Source: Anianabacter salinae
GTDB taxonomy: Bacteria; Pseudomonadota; Alphaproteobacteria; Rhodobacterales; Rhodobacteraceae
DNA: 64,000 bases
Assembly: GCF_019061145.1 (NCBI RefSeq)
Contig: NZ_JAHQZS010000005.1
Span: 248,001 to 312,000, forward strand
Reading direction: 5' to 3'
Shown here: positions 8,837 through 16,995 of the stretch, in pieces
How positions within the stretch are numbered: the stretch's first letter is position 1
Layout: each line of letters begins with the position of its first letter
Translations under genes and position numbers: made by a program
Notes under the pieces: generated by a model
What the model was told of the DNA's origin: nothing
The model's input: only the letters and a program-made list of their open reading frames with translations
Databases searched by the model: none

Positions 8837-9859
8837 GTGACCACCGCACATCGCATCGTTCTCGCATCACGTCCAAAGGGCGCGCCCACGGCGGACAACT
8901 TTCGCCATGAATCCTTTGATCTGCCCGCGCCCGGCGCAGGCGAGGTCGCGCTGCGCACGGTCTGGCTGTCGCTGGACCCCTACATGCGCGGGCGGATGAA
9001 CGATGGCCCGTCCTATGCGGCGGCCACCGGGATCGGGGAGGTGATGACCGGAGAGGTCGTGGCCGAGGTGACGGAGTCGCACGATGACGCCTTCAAGCCC
9101 GGTGATCTGGTGCAGGCCCGCATCGGCTGGGCCAGCCACGGCGTCAGCGCGGGGGCGGACCTGCGCAAGCTGCCCACGGACAATCCCGCCCCGCTTCAAA
9201 GCTACCTCGGCATCCTGGGGATGCCGGGGCTGACCGCCTTCGTGGGCGTGAATGACCTTCTAGAGGTGCAATCGGGTCAGACGGTGGTGATCTCGGCGGC
9301 CACCGGTGCGGTCGGCACGATGGCGGGGCAACTGGCCAAGGCCAAGGGCGCACGTGTGATCGGCGTGGCTGGCGGCCCCGAGAAATGCGATTTCGCTGTG
9401 AAAGAGCTTGGGTTCGACCTGTGCCTCGACCACCGCTCGCCCGCTTTGCGGGACGAGATGGCGATGGCCGCGCCGGACGGTATCGACCGCTATTTCGAGA
9501 ATGTCGGCGGCAGCACTTTGTCGGCGGTGATCGGCAACATGGCCGAGTTCGGGCGCATCGCCGTGTGCGGCATGGTCGCCTGGTACAACGGCAAGAACAC
9601 CGACACCGCGCCGCCGCTGCCGGTGGTCTGGCGCAACGTGCTGACGAAACGGCTGCGTGTCGAGGGCTTCCTGATCTTCGACCGCTACGACCGCTTGGAT
9701 GCCTTCCTGTCCGAGGTCGGCCCGATGGTCGCGGATGGCACCATCAAATACCGCGAAACGGTGATGGACGGGCTGGACAACGCGCCCGACGCCTTCCTGT
9801 CGATGCTGGAAGGCGGCAACTTCGGCAAGCAGCTGGTGCGCGTGGGGGATGATCCGTGA
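8837..9859 (+). CDS. NADP-dependent medium-chain oxidoreductase (CurA/LTB4DH-like)
   Basis: Zinc-independent MDR-family reductase of the leukotriene B4 dehydrogenase/CurA group, which reduces activated carbon-carbon double bonds of enones with NADPH. The 340-aa protein carries LSLDPYMRGRM near the N-terminus (the group hallmark), the nucleotide-binding loop SAATGAVGTMAGQLAKAKGA, and YFENVGGSTL. Zinc-ligand Cys residues of true alcohol dehydrogenases are absent. I chose the GTG at 8837 because AAGGAG precedes it by 7 nt; the longer frame overlaps the terminator. The physiological substrate is unknown. Confidence 0.88.
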   Translation: MTTAHRIVLASRPKGAPTADNFRHESFDLPAPGAGEVALRTVWLSLDPYMRGRMNDGPSYAAATGIGEVMTGEVVAEVTESHDDAFKPGDLVQARIGWASHGVSAGADLRKLPTDNPAPLQSYLGILGMPGLTAFVGVNDLLEVQSGQTVVISAATGAVGTMAGQLAKAKGARVIGVAGGPEKCDFAVKELGFDLCLDHRSPALRDEMAMAAPDGIDRYFENVGGSTLSAVIGNMAEFGRIAVCGMVAWYNGKNTDTAPPLPVVWRNVLTKRLRVEGFLIFDRYDRLDAFLSEVGPMVADGTIKYRETVMDGLDNAPDAFLSMLEGGNFGKQLVRVGDDP

Positions 9860-9867
9860 CCCCGTGA

Positions 9868-9913
9868 GCATGTCGCGCAAAAGTGGACACCGGTTTTGCG
9901 CTTTTCGACATGC
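9868..9913. repeat. Nested palindromic repeat between convergent genes
   Basis: Two nested perfect 8-bp inverted repeats: outer GCATGTCG (9868-9875) with CGACATGC (9906-9913), inner GCGCAAAA (9875-9882) with TTTTGCGC (9894-9901), around GTGGACACCGG. I recall similar elements between genes in Rhodobacterales and Rhizobiales genomes, so it is probably a REP-like unit. It sits between convergent genes and may also end transcription or protect 3' ends. Confidence 0.7.
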
Positions 9914-9927
9914 GAAGGTAACGGCGC

Positions 9928-11061
9928 CTAGCGGGGCATCGGGGTCGCGGCGCGGCTGTAGGGCTTCCAGTCGGTGATCTCGGGGTAATACATCGCCCGC
10001 CACTTGCGCACGCGCGGGTTCATCACGCGGCGCCACACCGGAGGGATCAGTGCCGCGACGGTCATCACCGGATAGCCGTAGGGAAGCTGCGGCGCGTCGG
10101 TTTCCGAATAGTTCTGCAGCAGCGGAAAGCGCCGGTCGGGCTTGTAGTGGTGGTCGGAATGGCGCTGCAGGTTGATGAGCAGCCAGTTCGATGCCTTGTG
10201 CGCCGCATTCCAGCTGTGGCGCGGCATGACGTGTTCATACTTGCCGTCGCCCAGATGCTTGCGCGTCAACCCGTAGTGCTCGACGTAGTTGGTCAACTCC
10301 AGCTGCCAGATCGCGCACACAGCCTGGAACAGGAACAGCGCAAGGCCCGTCCAGCCGCCAAGGACCAGTGCCAGCGCGATGAATGCCGCCTGAAGACCCC
10401 AGTAACGCCAGAACGGGTTGGACAGGTCCCACCAAGGCTTGCCCTTGCGGGCGAGCATCGCCTTTTCGGCCCGAAACGCGGACCGGAAGCACTGCGCCAG
10501 AACGCGCGGAAAGAAGCGGTGGAAGCTTTCGTTGTAGCGGGCCGTGACCGGATCGCGCGGCGTGCCGACATAGCGGTGATGGACCAGCAGGTGTTCCGAC
10601 CGGAAATGCCCGTAGATCACCATCCCCAACAAGAGATCGCCCAGCCAACGCTCCATCCGGTTGGACTGGTGCAGCAGTTCATGGGCATAGACGATGCCCA
10701 CCGTCCCGCTGATGACGCCCATCCCGAAGAACAGCACGACCCGTTCCAGCGTGCCCAGGTGATCCGCCTGCGGGACATACCAGATCAGGAAGAACAGCGT
10801 CACGAACTGCAGCGGCGCCCAGATCAGGGTGATGAGGCGATACCAGAACAGATGATCCTCGCCCGTCTCGGGATCGGCATTCTCAAGCTCCAGCCCCGTC
10901 ACCTGGTCCAGCGCGGCGAACAGCCACCACGTTGACAGCGGCAGCAGGATCACGGTCCAGCCGCCGACAAACGCGCCTGTCAGGGCCAGCGGGATCAGCG
11001 CAAGCGACATCCAGAACGGCAAGGCGCGCTGAAGGCGCGCGACCTGTGCGGCGGGTATCAT
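9928..11061 (-). CDS. alkB: Alkane 1-monooxygenase (AlkB)
   Basis: Integral-membrane non-heme diiron hydroxylase that oxidises the terminal methyl of medium-chain n-alkanes, fed electrons by rubredoxin. The 377-aa protein has several hydrophobic spans, and all the histidine boxes are visible: HELLHQSNR, EHLLVHHRYVGT and LQRHSDHHYKP, plus the HYG motif NYVEHYGLTRKH. I chose the ATG at 11061 with GAGAG upstream; a further 29 in-frame codons before it look non-native. No rubredoxin or rubredoxin reductase gene lies in this window, so the partners must be elsewhere. It lies downstream of mutY on the same strand with a 58-nt gap. Confidence 0.93.
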   Translation of the reverse strand: MIPAAQVARLQRALPFWMSLALIPLALTGAFVGGWTVILLPLSTWWLFAALDQVTGLELENADPETGEDHLFWYRLITLIWAPLQFVTLFFLIWYVPQADHLGTLERVVLFFGMGVISGTVGIVYAHELLHQSNRMERWLGDLLLGMVIYGHFRSEHLLVHHRYVGTPRDPVTARYNESFHRFFPRVLAQCFRSAFRAEKAMLARKGKPWWDLSNPFWRYWGLQAAFIALALVLGGWTGLALFLFQAVCAIWQLELTNYVEHYGLTRKHLGDGKYEHVMPRHSWNAAHKASNWLLINLQRHSDHHYKPDRRFPLLQNYSETDAPQLPYGYPVMTVAALIPPVWRRVMNPRVRKWRAMYYPEITDWKPYSRAATPMPR

Positions 11062-11119
11062 GATGGCCTGCTCTCCGACTGTGCCCCGTGGGGGATCATA
11101 CGCCTTTGCACCCGGCGGC

Positions 11120-12178
11120 TCAATTCCGACCAAGCGTCGCAGCGGCAAGATCGTAGGCCTTGCGCATCACGGTCGGCAGATCGGACGGGCGGAATTGCTG
11201 CGGCGGCAGGAACGTGCCGCACGACGGGGCGGCATCCTGCGGCAGGTCGGCGACCCGCAGCGCAAGGCGCAGGTGGAAATGTGTGAAGGTATGACGCACC
11301 TCGGCCCCCGGATCATGCCAGTCGGCGGCCAGCGGCGGCGCGGGGTCCGGCGCGTCGGTCCAAGCGCTGCCGGGCCAGCCCAGCATGCCGCCCAGAAGCC
11401 CCTTGTCCGGGCGCCGTTCCAGCAGCCACGCGCCATCCGCGCGGCGGCCGATATAGGCGATGCCGTGCCGCGTGGGCTTGGGCTTTTTTGCGTCCTTGCG
11501 GGGCAGATCGCGGGCGGTTCCGGCGGCGCGGGCGGCGCAGGGATCGCGCAGCGGGCAGATGCCGCAGGCGGGCGATTTCGGCGTGCAGATCGTCGCGCCA
11601 AGGTCCATCACCGCCTGCGCATGGTCGCCGGGGCGCTGCACAGGGGTAAGCGCCTCGGCCCGTGCGGTCAGGTCCGGCTTGGCCCCCGGCAGCGGCGTGT
11701 GAATGTCGAACAGCCGCGCCATCACCCGCTCGACGTTGCCATCGACGACCGTGGACGGCTCATCAAAGGCGATCGCCGAAATGGCCGAGGCGGTATAGGG
11801 CCCGATCCCGGGCAACGTCAGCAGCGCCTCGCGCGTTTGCGGAAACCGACCGCCGTGATCCGCTGCCACGGCGCGGGCGCATTTCAGCAGGTTGCGGGCG
11901 CGGGCATAGTATCCAAGCCCGGCCCATTCCCCCATCACGTCGCCGTCCTCTGCCGCGGCCAGATCGGTGACGGTCGGCCAGCGTTCGGTGAAACGGTGGA
12001 AATAGGCGCGCACGGCGGCAACGGTGGTCTGTTGCAGCATCACCTCGGACAGCCAGACGCGGTAGGGATCGGGACGAACGCCCGCCTTGCGCCGATCTGG
12101 CGGAACCCGCCACGGCATCGCGCGGGCATGGACATCATACCAGTCCAGAAGTGCCGTGCTGAAATCTGCGTCACGCAA
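11120..12178 (-). CDS. mutY: A/G-specific adenine DNA glycosylase MutY
   Basis: Removes adenine mispaired with 8-oxoguanine or guanine. The 352-aa protein shows SEVMLQQTTV with the catalytic Glu, the helix-hairpin-helix LPGIGPYTASAI, VDGNVERVMAR with the catalytic Asp, and a Cys-x6-Cys-x2-Cys-x5-Cys iron-sulfur cluster motif in CTPKSPACGICPLRDPC. The C-terminal NUDIX-like domain that recognises 8-oxoG follows (RHGIAYIGRR onward). It is divergent from the DciA-like gene at 12263, with an 84-nt shared promoter region. Confidence 0.95.
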   Translation of the reverse strand: MRDADFSTALLDWYDVHARAMPWRVPPDRRKAGVRPDPYRVWLSEVMLQQTTVAAVRAYFHRFTERWPTVTDLAAAEDGDVMGEWAGLGYYARARNLLKCARAVAADHGGRFPQTREALLTLPGIGPYTASAISAIAFDEPSTVVDGNVERVMARLFDIHTPLPGAKPDLTARAEALTPVQRPGDHAQAVMDLGATICTPKSPACGICPLRDPCAARAAGTARDLPRKDAKKPKPTRHGIAYIGRRADGAWLLERRPDKGLLGGMLGWPGSAWTDAPDPAPPLAADWHDPGAEVRHTFTHFHLRLALRVADLPQDAAPSCGTFLPPQQFRPSDLPTVMRKAYDLAAATLGRN

Positions 12179-12262
12179 TGTTTATGGTCCTTTCCACGGC
12201 TTTCCGTTGGCCCTTGGCGCCGCCAAACCCTAGACTAACCCGCAACACGGAACAGGCCAGAC

Positions 12263-12799
12263 ATGACCTTGCGAACGGAAAAACGCGGACGCCGGATGCG
12301 CGGATGGGAACGGGCCTCGGGCCTGATGCAGACCCGCATCCGTCAGGCTGGCGAGACGCGGGGCTTCGCGGTGTCGCGGCTGCTGACGCACTGGGCCGAG
12401 ATCGTCGGCGAAGACCTTGCCCGCATGGCCCTGCCGGTCAAGGTCGGCTATGCGCAGGGCGGGTTCGGCGCGACGCTGAGCGTGCTGGTGCGCGGTGCCG
12501 ATGCGCCCCTCGTCGAGATGCAGAAAGAGCGTATCCGCGAGCGGGTGAATGCCTGCTACGGCTATGCCGCGATCAGCCGGGTTCGGGTCACGCAAACCGC
12601 GCCGACCGGGTTCGCCGAGGGTCAGGTCGCGTTCGAGACGCGCAAGGCTCCGGCCAGCCCGGCGCCTGACCCCGAAGTCACCGAAACCGCGCGTGCCGCC
12701 GTCGCCCCCGTCAGGGACGAGGGGTTGCGGGCCGCACTGGAAGCCCTGGGACAGAACGTATTGTCCCGCAGCAAAGCCAAGGAGAGGCAGAGCACATGA
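12263..12799 (+). CDS. DUF721 protein, DciA-like helicase loader candidate
   Basis: A 178-aa DUF721 protein. Family members such as DciA help load the replicative helicase DnaB in bacteria without DnaC. The conserved N-terminal KH-like region spans about residues 10-105 (RGWERASGLMQTRIRQAG, LLTHWAEIVGEDLARMALP, LVRGADAPLVEMQKERI). The C-terminal third is low complexity, Ala/Pro-rich and probably disordered. Its stop overlaps the start of the DsbA-like gene by 4 nt (ATGA). It is divergent from mutY, so the block groups genome-maintenance functions. The DnaB role is inferred from the family. Confidence 0.8.
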   Translation: MTLRTEKRGRRMRGWERASGLMQTRIRQAGETRGFAVSRLLTHWAEIVGEDLARMALPVKVGYAQGGFGATLSVLVRGADAPLVEMQKERIRERVNACYGYAAISRVRVTQTAPTGFAEGQVAFETRKAPASPAPDPEVTETARAAVAPVRDEGLRAALEALGQNVLSRSKAKERQST

Positions 12800-13482
12800 A
12801 CAGACTTCTCGCTACCGCCGCCGCCGTCGTCGCCATCGGCGCAGGTGCCTATTTCGTCATGGGCAACACGTCCGGCACATCGGAATTCACGCCGATCAGC
12901 GCGGCCAACGCGCAGGACATCCCCGCGGAACTGGCCGCGATCGACACCTCGTCGGTCGAGCAATTCACCAAGGGCGCCGAGGACGCGCCGGTGACGCTGA
13001 TCGAATACGCGTCGTTCACCTGCCCGCATTGCGCCAACTTCCACAATGGCGCGCTCAAGCAGATCGAGGAAAACTATATCGACACCGGCAAGGTAAAGCT
13101 GGAATACCGCGAGGTCTATTTTGACCGCTACGGGCTTTGGGCGGCGATGGTCGCGCGCTGCGGTGGCGAAATGCGCTATTTCGGGCTGGTCGACGAGATC
13201 TACGCCAAACAGCGCGACTGGCTGGACGCCGCCGACGAGGAAGGCATCCAGAACAATCTTCGCACCATCGGCAAGACTGCCGGCCTGTCGGATGCTGAAC
13301 TCGATGTCTGCCTGTCCGATCAGGCCAAGGCCGAACTGATGATCGCCAAGTATCAGCAGAACGTCTACGCCGACGGGATCGAGGCGACGCCGTCCTTCGT
13401 GATCGACGGCACCACCTACAAGAACATGAGCTATGAGGACATGGCCGAGCTTCTGAACGCAGAGCTGGCCGAGGCCGAATGA
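12796..13482 (+). CDS. DsbA-family thiol-disulfide oxidoreductase
   Basis: A 228-aa periplasmic thioredoxin-fold protein. The N-terminus has one hydrophobic segment (LLATAAAVVAIGAGAYFV), a signal peptide or anchor. The active site TCPHC (Cys76, Cys79) follows IEYASF, as in DsbA/BdbD/ScsC-type proteins, and the cis-Pro region ATPSFVIDGTTY is present. It probably oxidises or isomerises disulfides in exported proteins. It is translationally coupled to the DUF721 gene upstream and to the CoA-transferase downstream through 4-nt overlaps. The coupling seems organisational rather than functional. Confidence 0.9.
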   Translation: MNRLLATAAAVVAIGAGAYFVMGNTSGTSEFTPISAANAQDIPAELAAIDTSSVEQFTKGAEDAPVTLIEYASFTCPHCANFHNGALKQIEENYIDTGKVKLEYREVYFDRYGLWAAMVARCGGEMRYFGLVDEIYAKQRDWLDAADEEGIQNNLRTIGKTAGLSDAELDVCLSDQAKAELMIAKYQQNVYADGIEATPSFVIDGTTYKNMSYEDMAELLNAELAEAE

Positions 13483-14627
13483 CGGCACCCCTCGCGGGCC
13501 TCAAGGTCATCGAACTGGCGCGCGTGCTGGCTGGTCCCTGGGCCGGTCAGACGCTTGCCGACCTTGGCGCGGATGTCATCAAGGTGGAAAGCCCCGCTGG
13601 CGACGATACGCGCCAGTGGGGCCCACCCTTCATCACGCGCGGACAGGACCGCTCTGCCAGCTATTTCCATTCCACCAACCGCGGCAAACGGTCGATCTGC
13701 GTGGATTTCCGCACGGCTGAAGGCCAGCAGACCGTGCGCGACCTAGTCGCGGATGCCGATGTCCTGATCGAGAATTTCAAGGTCGGCGGTCTTGCGAAAT
13801 ACGGGCTCGACTTTCCCGCCCTGTCGCAGGTGAACCCGCGTCTGGTCTACTGTTCGATCACCGGGTTCGGGCAGGATGGCCCTTACGCGCACCGCGCCGG
13901 GTACGATTACATCATCCAGGGAATGTCGGGCCTGATGTCGGTCACGGGTGATCCGTCGGGCCAGCCGCAGAAGGTCGGCGTTGCCGTCACCGACATCTTC
14001 ACCGGCGTCTATTCGGTCGTCGGCATCCTCGCGGCGCTGCGGCAGCGCGACGAGACCGGGCGCGGCCAGCACATCGACATGGGGCTTCTGGACGTGGCGA
14101 CGGCGATCATTGCGAACCAGGGCCTGAACTACCTGACCACCGGCACCCCGCCTGAACGGATCGGCAATGCGCACCAGAACCTCACGCCGTACCAGGTGTT
14201 CGACTGTGCCGATGGCTGGATCATCATCGCGACCGGCAACGATGGCCAGTATCGCCGCCTTTGCGGGTTGCTGGGATTGCCGGACATGGCGACGGACCCC
14301 GAATTCCTTACCAACGCCGACCGTATCGCCAACCGCGAGGACATGACGCGGCGCCTGTCCGCCGCGATCCTGCAAAGGACCAAGGCCGACCTTCTGGCCG
14401 CCTGCGAGGCCGAAGGCGTGCCCGCCGGTCCGATCAACGACATGGCCGAGGTGTTCGCCGACCCGCAGGTCGTGCACCGGGGGATGCAGGTCGAGATCGG
14501 CGGCGTGCCCTCGGTGCGCCCTCCGTTCCGCTTTTCGGAGGCCGAGATCGCGCTGGGCCGCCCCTCGCCCAAACTGGACGAGCACGGCGAGGCGATCCGC
14601 GCCGAGATCAGAGCGCGCTCAGAATAG
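13479..14627 (+). CDS. CaiB/BaiF family class III CoA-transferase
   Basis: A 382-aa family III CoA-transferase that moves CoA between carboxylic acids through an aspartyl-CoA intermediate. Recognisable parts are the N-terminal LKVIELARVLAGPWAGQTLA, DLGADVIKVESPAGDDTR, SICVDFRTAEG, the active-site region RAGYDYIIQGMSGLM, and GVPAGPINDMAEVFADPQV near the C-terminus. The start overlaps the DsbA-like gene (ATGA). The 3' end overlaps the convergent LpxK-like gene by 20 nt. The substrate cannot be told from sequence; succinyl-CoA-dependent activation is common in the family. Confidence 0.9.
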   Translation: MTAPLAGLKVIELARVLAGPWAGQTLADLGADVIKVESPAGDDTRQWGPPFITRGQDRSASYFHSTNRGKRSICVDFRTAEGQQTVRDLVADADVLIENFKVGGLAKYGLDFPALSQVNPRLVYCSITGFGQDGPYAHRAGYDYIIQGMSGLMSVTGDPSGQPQKVGVAVTDIFTGVYSVVGILAALRQRDETGRGQHIDMGLLDVATAIIANQGLNYLTTGTPPERIGNAHQNLTPYQVFDCADGWIIIATGNDGQYRRLCGLLGLPDMATDPEFLTNADRIANREDMTRRLSAAILQRTKADLLAACEAEGVPAGPINDMAEVFADPQVVHRGMQVEIGGVPSVRPPFRFSEAEIALGRPSPKLDEHGEAIRAEIRARSE

Positions 14628-15492
14628 AGTCGAGCGCCGACCAGTCCGCCACATCCAACCGCACCGGAAGCGCCAGAACCGCGCGCCGCGCCTCTGCCGA
14701 AAGGCGCACCATGTCCCGCTCGGGCGCGACAAGCTGCGCGCGCGCCTGTGACGCCTCGCGGGTCAGCCGCCGGATCAGGGCAGGCGGCACCGGCCCGTCA
14801 CCCGGAACCGCGATGCCCCTGACAAGGTCGGCACCCTCGGCCCGCAAGGCGGCGAACATGGCGTGAGCCTCGGCGCCTCCGGCAAAGGCGAGCAGCCGCC
14901 GCCCGGCCCAGGGCACACCCATCGGCAGCAGGTGATGCACCCCCTGTGCCACGGGCAAGTTTGCCAGCGGGTCCGGCAGCGCCACAGGGCGCGCGCCCGA
15001 TGACAGGATCAGCCCGTGCGCCGCCCCGGCCAGCGCGTCGGCATCCGCCCAAAGCGGCCCCGCGGGGCGCACTCGCCCGTTCCCCGCACCAGAGGCGGAC
15101 CCGGCCAGCAGCGTCACGGTGCCACTGATCCGGCCCGACGGCGCAACGGCGATCAGGCAATCTCGGTCCATCGTGTCATCGGGTGGCTCGGCGCCGATCC
15201 AGCACGGGCCGAACGCGGCCAGAAACGCGGCATCGGGCAAACCCGCATCGGTGTCGGACACTTGGCGCGTCGGACCCTTGGCGATCCACCACACGCCGGG
15301 CCGCCGCCGCTTCATCGTCAGGCGCAGGCTCAGCGCGGCAGCGTGAAGCGTCGGCGAGACCCCCGCCCGAAGCGGCGCCAAGGCCAGCACCGGCACCGAA
15401 GCGTTCAGCCGCCGCAGCGGCGCGGGGCGGGCGAAAGGCGCCAGCATTCGCGCTTGCCACGCGCCCGGCCTGTCCCAGAACCCGGGGCTCAC
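14608..15492 (-). CDS. LpxK-like protein lacking the Walker A motif (putative pseudokinase)
   Basis: A 294-aa protein at the usual lpxK place, directly after waaA. Genuine LpxK phosphorylates the 4' position of the lipid A disaccharide. Family resemblance is seen at the N-terminus (FWDRPGAWQARMLAPFA), at DTDAGLPDAAFLAAFGPCWIG, and over the C-terminal third (GRRLLAFAGGAEAHAMFAAL, QLVAPERDMVRL, LALPVRLDVADW). However, the segment equivalent to the GNxTxGGTGKTP P-loop reads LAPLRAGVSPTLHA (residues 37-50), and no DDGLQ-type Walker B is evident. The frame is intact with normal codon use, so this is not recent decay. The GTG start overlaps the waaA stop (GTGA). It is somewhat short for LpxK (usually 320-340 aa). 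Function uncertain. Confidence 0.7.
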   Translation of the reverse strand: MSPGFWDRPGAWQARMLAPFARPAPLRRLNASVPVLALAPLRAGVSPTLHAAALSLRLTMKRRRPGVWWIAKGPTRQVSDTDAGLPDAAFLAAFGPCWIGAEPPDDTMDRDCLIAVAPSGRISGTVTLLAGSASGAGNGRVRPAGPLWADADALAGAAHGLILSSGARPVALPDPLANLPVAQGVHHLLPMGVPWAGRRLLAFAGGAEAHAMFAALRAEGADLVRGIAVPGDGPVPPALIRRLTREASQARAQLVAPERDMVRLSAEARRAVLALPVRLDVADWSALDSILSAL

Positions 15493-16631
15493 AGGACCCC
15501 GCGGTCTTCCAGCGCGGTCAGGATCAGATCGTTGAGCCTGTCCGTCAGCTCCGCGCCGGTGGTCGCCACACGCCAGGCCGATTGCGCCATCGCCGCTGCG
15601 ACGTCGGATGCCAAGAGCGCCTCGACCGCCGCGCCGAACTCCGGTGCGTTGCGCACCAGCCGCGTGGCACCGGACGCGGCAAGGCGGCTGTAGGCCTGCC
15701 GGTGCGCCCGCACGTTCGGCCCGTGGATGATTGCCGACCCAAGCGCGGCGGCCTCGAAGGGATGCCGCTCTGTCTCGCCGCTCAGCGTGCCGCCGATATA
15801 GGCGATGGGCGAGAGGCGATACCAAAGCCCCATCTCGCCGTCGCTGTCGGCAATGTAGATCTGGGTCTCGCGGTCCGGCTCTTCGCCCAGCGAGCGCAGC
15901 GCGATGTCCCAGCCCGCCGCGCGCAGGGTGTCCGCCATCTCGGCGCCGGTCCCGGCCATGTCGGGGGCGATGATCGTCAGAAGCCTGTGACTGCGTTGCA
16001 GCCCGGTGCGCACGGCGTGCTGCACCGCGTCCAGCTCGGACGGGACAAGACCCGCCGCCAGCCAAACGGGCCGCCCGGCGATCGTCAGGGACAGGCTGTC
16101 GCGGTCGGAGTCGCTGCACGGAAGCGGCGCCGGGCCTTCCTCGATGAACCCTGCGGAGGGCGACACGGGCACATCGCCCGCGATGCGCTTCATCAGCACC
16201 TGCGCCGCGTCGTCGCCGGGCAGGATATGGGCGAACCTTGCCATCAACCCGCGCGCCGTGCCCTTGCGCCAGCGCCATGGCCGGGGATCGGGGCGCGCGG
16301 TGCGGGCGTCGGCCAGGATCAGGGGAATGCGGCGGTCATGCGCCATCGTCAGCAACTCGGCCCGAAGGTCACATTCGGTCCAAAGCCCGATGTCGGGGCG
16401 CCATGTATCGAGGAACGCACGCACCTCGCGGTCCTTGTCGGGCGGAACCGGAGCAGACAAGACGCCATCCGGCAAAGCGACGGGGGAAGCTTCCGGGCCG
16501 GTCAGAAGAACGGTGATCTCGGGATGAAGACCGCGCAGCCGCGCCGCGTATTCCACGACCGCACCCGGGGCGGCGACCGTCCCGGTGTGGATCCAGACAA
16601 GCGGGCCGCTCGGTCGCTGCGGGGTCGTCAG
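15489..16631 (-). CDS. waaA: Kdo transferase WaaA-like (GT30)
   Basis: GT-B fold 3-deoxy-D-manno-octulosonate transferase that adds Kdo to lipid A precursor at the inner membrane. Segments PLVWIHTGT, FLDTWRPDIGLW, LILADARTARPDPRPWRW, RPVWLAAGLVPSELDAV, GEMGLWYRLSPIAYIGGTLS and HPFEAAALGSAIIHGPNV follow rhodobacterial WaaA well. Homology begins about 15 codons after the stop of the DUF4170 gene, and there is no in-frame ATG, GTG or TTG in that stretch. The best candidate is a CTG at 16631 in a CTGA overlap, 8 nt after GAGGAG. An ATG at 16748 would place the N-terminus entirely across DUF4170 in another frame. About 380 aa from CTG, a little short. Confidence 0.75.
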   Translation of the reverse strand: MTTPQRPSGPLVWIHTGTVAAPGAVVEYAARLRGLHPEITVLLTGPEASPVALPDGVLSAPVPPDKDREVRAFLDTWRPDIGLWTECDLRAELLTMAHDRRIPLILADARTARPDPRPWRWRKGTARGLMARFAHILPGDDAAQVLMKRIAGDVPVSPSAGFIEEGPAPLPCSDSDRDSLSLTIAGRPVWLAAGLVPSELDAVQHAVRTGLQRSHRLLTIIAPDMAGTGAEMADTLRAAGWDIALRSLGEEPDRETQIYIADSDGEMGLWYRLSPIAYIGGTLSGETERHPFEAAALGSAIIHGPNVRAHRQAYSRLAASGATRLVRNAPEFGAAVEALLASDVAAAMAQSAWRVATTGAELTDRLNDLILTALEDRGVL

Positions 16632-16873
16632 GTGCCAAGCTCCTCGGTGGGCGAGGCGGGCGTTTCCTCGTCCCGCAGGCGGTGCAGGTGGGCGATGAAA
16701 TAGCGTGTGTGTGCGTTGTCCACCGTCCGCTGCGCCTCGCCTCTCCATGCATCGTAGGCGGTGGCATAGTCCGGGTAGATGCCGACGATGTGAATGTCGT
16801 CCACGTTCTTGAACTGGTTCTTCGTGGGATCGACAAGCTCGCCGCCGAAAACGAGGTGTAGGCGCTGGGTCAT
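16628..16873 (-). CDS. DUF4170 domain protein
   Basis: An 81-aa cytoplasmic protein beginning MTQRLHLVFGGELVD and continuing NVDDIHIVGIYPDYATAYDAW, the DUF4170 pattern found immediately upstream of waaA across Rhodobacterales. Its role is unknown, and the constant linkage suggests an accessory job in lipid A/Kdo assembly. The ATG at 16873 is clear. Its stop overlaps the proposed CTG start of waaA, implying translational coupling. Confidence 0.85.
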   Translation of the reverse strand: MTQRLHLVFGGELVDPTKNQFKNVDDIHIVGIYPDYATAYDAWRGEAQRTVDNAHTRYFIAHLHRLRDEETPASPTEELGT

Positions 16874-16995
16874 GGGCTGCTCCGCAGGTCTGGTCCGCTC
16901 GGGCAAGACGTTAGACGAGCGCGCACCGGGGGGAAAGGGGGCGCGGCGGGGCTCTTGCGCGGGATATCCCTGCCGGGGCACCACCGGATCGACCG

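Noticed and set aside
14608-15492. Frameshift or recent pseudogene as explanation for the missing P-loop in the LpxK-like gene
   Set aside because: The frame is continuous, homology on both sides of the P-loop lies in the same frame and codon use is normal, so loss by substitution is a better reading than a frameshift.
15493-16278. Upstream extension of the LpxK-like frame to 556 codons
   Set aside because: The extension overlaps waaA in another frame. The GTGA junction at 15492 and the WaaA motifs define the boundary.
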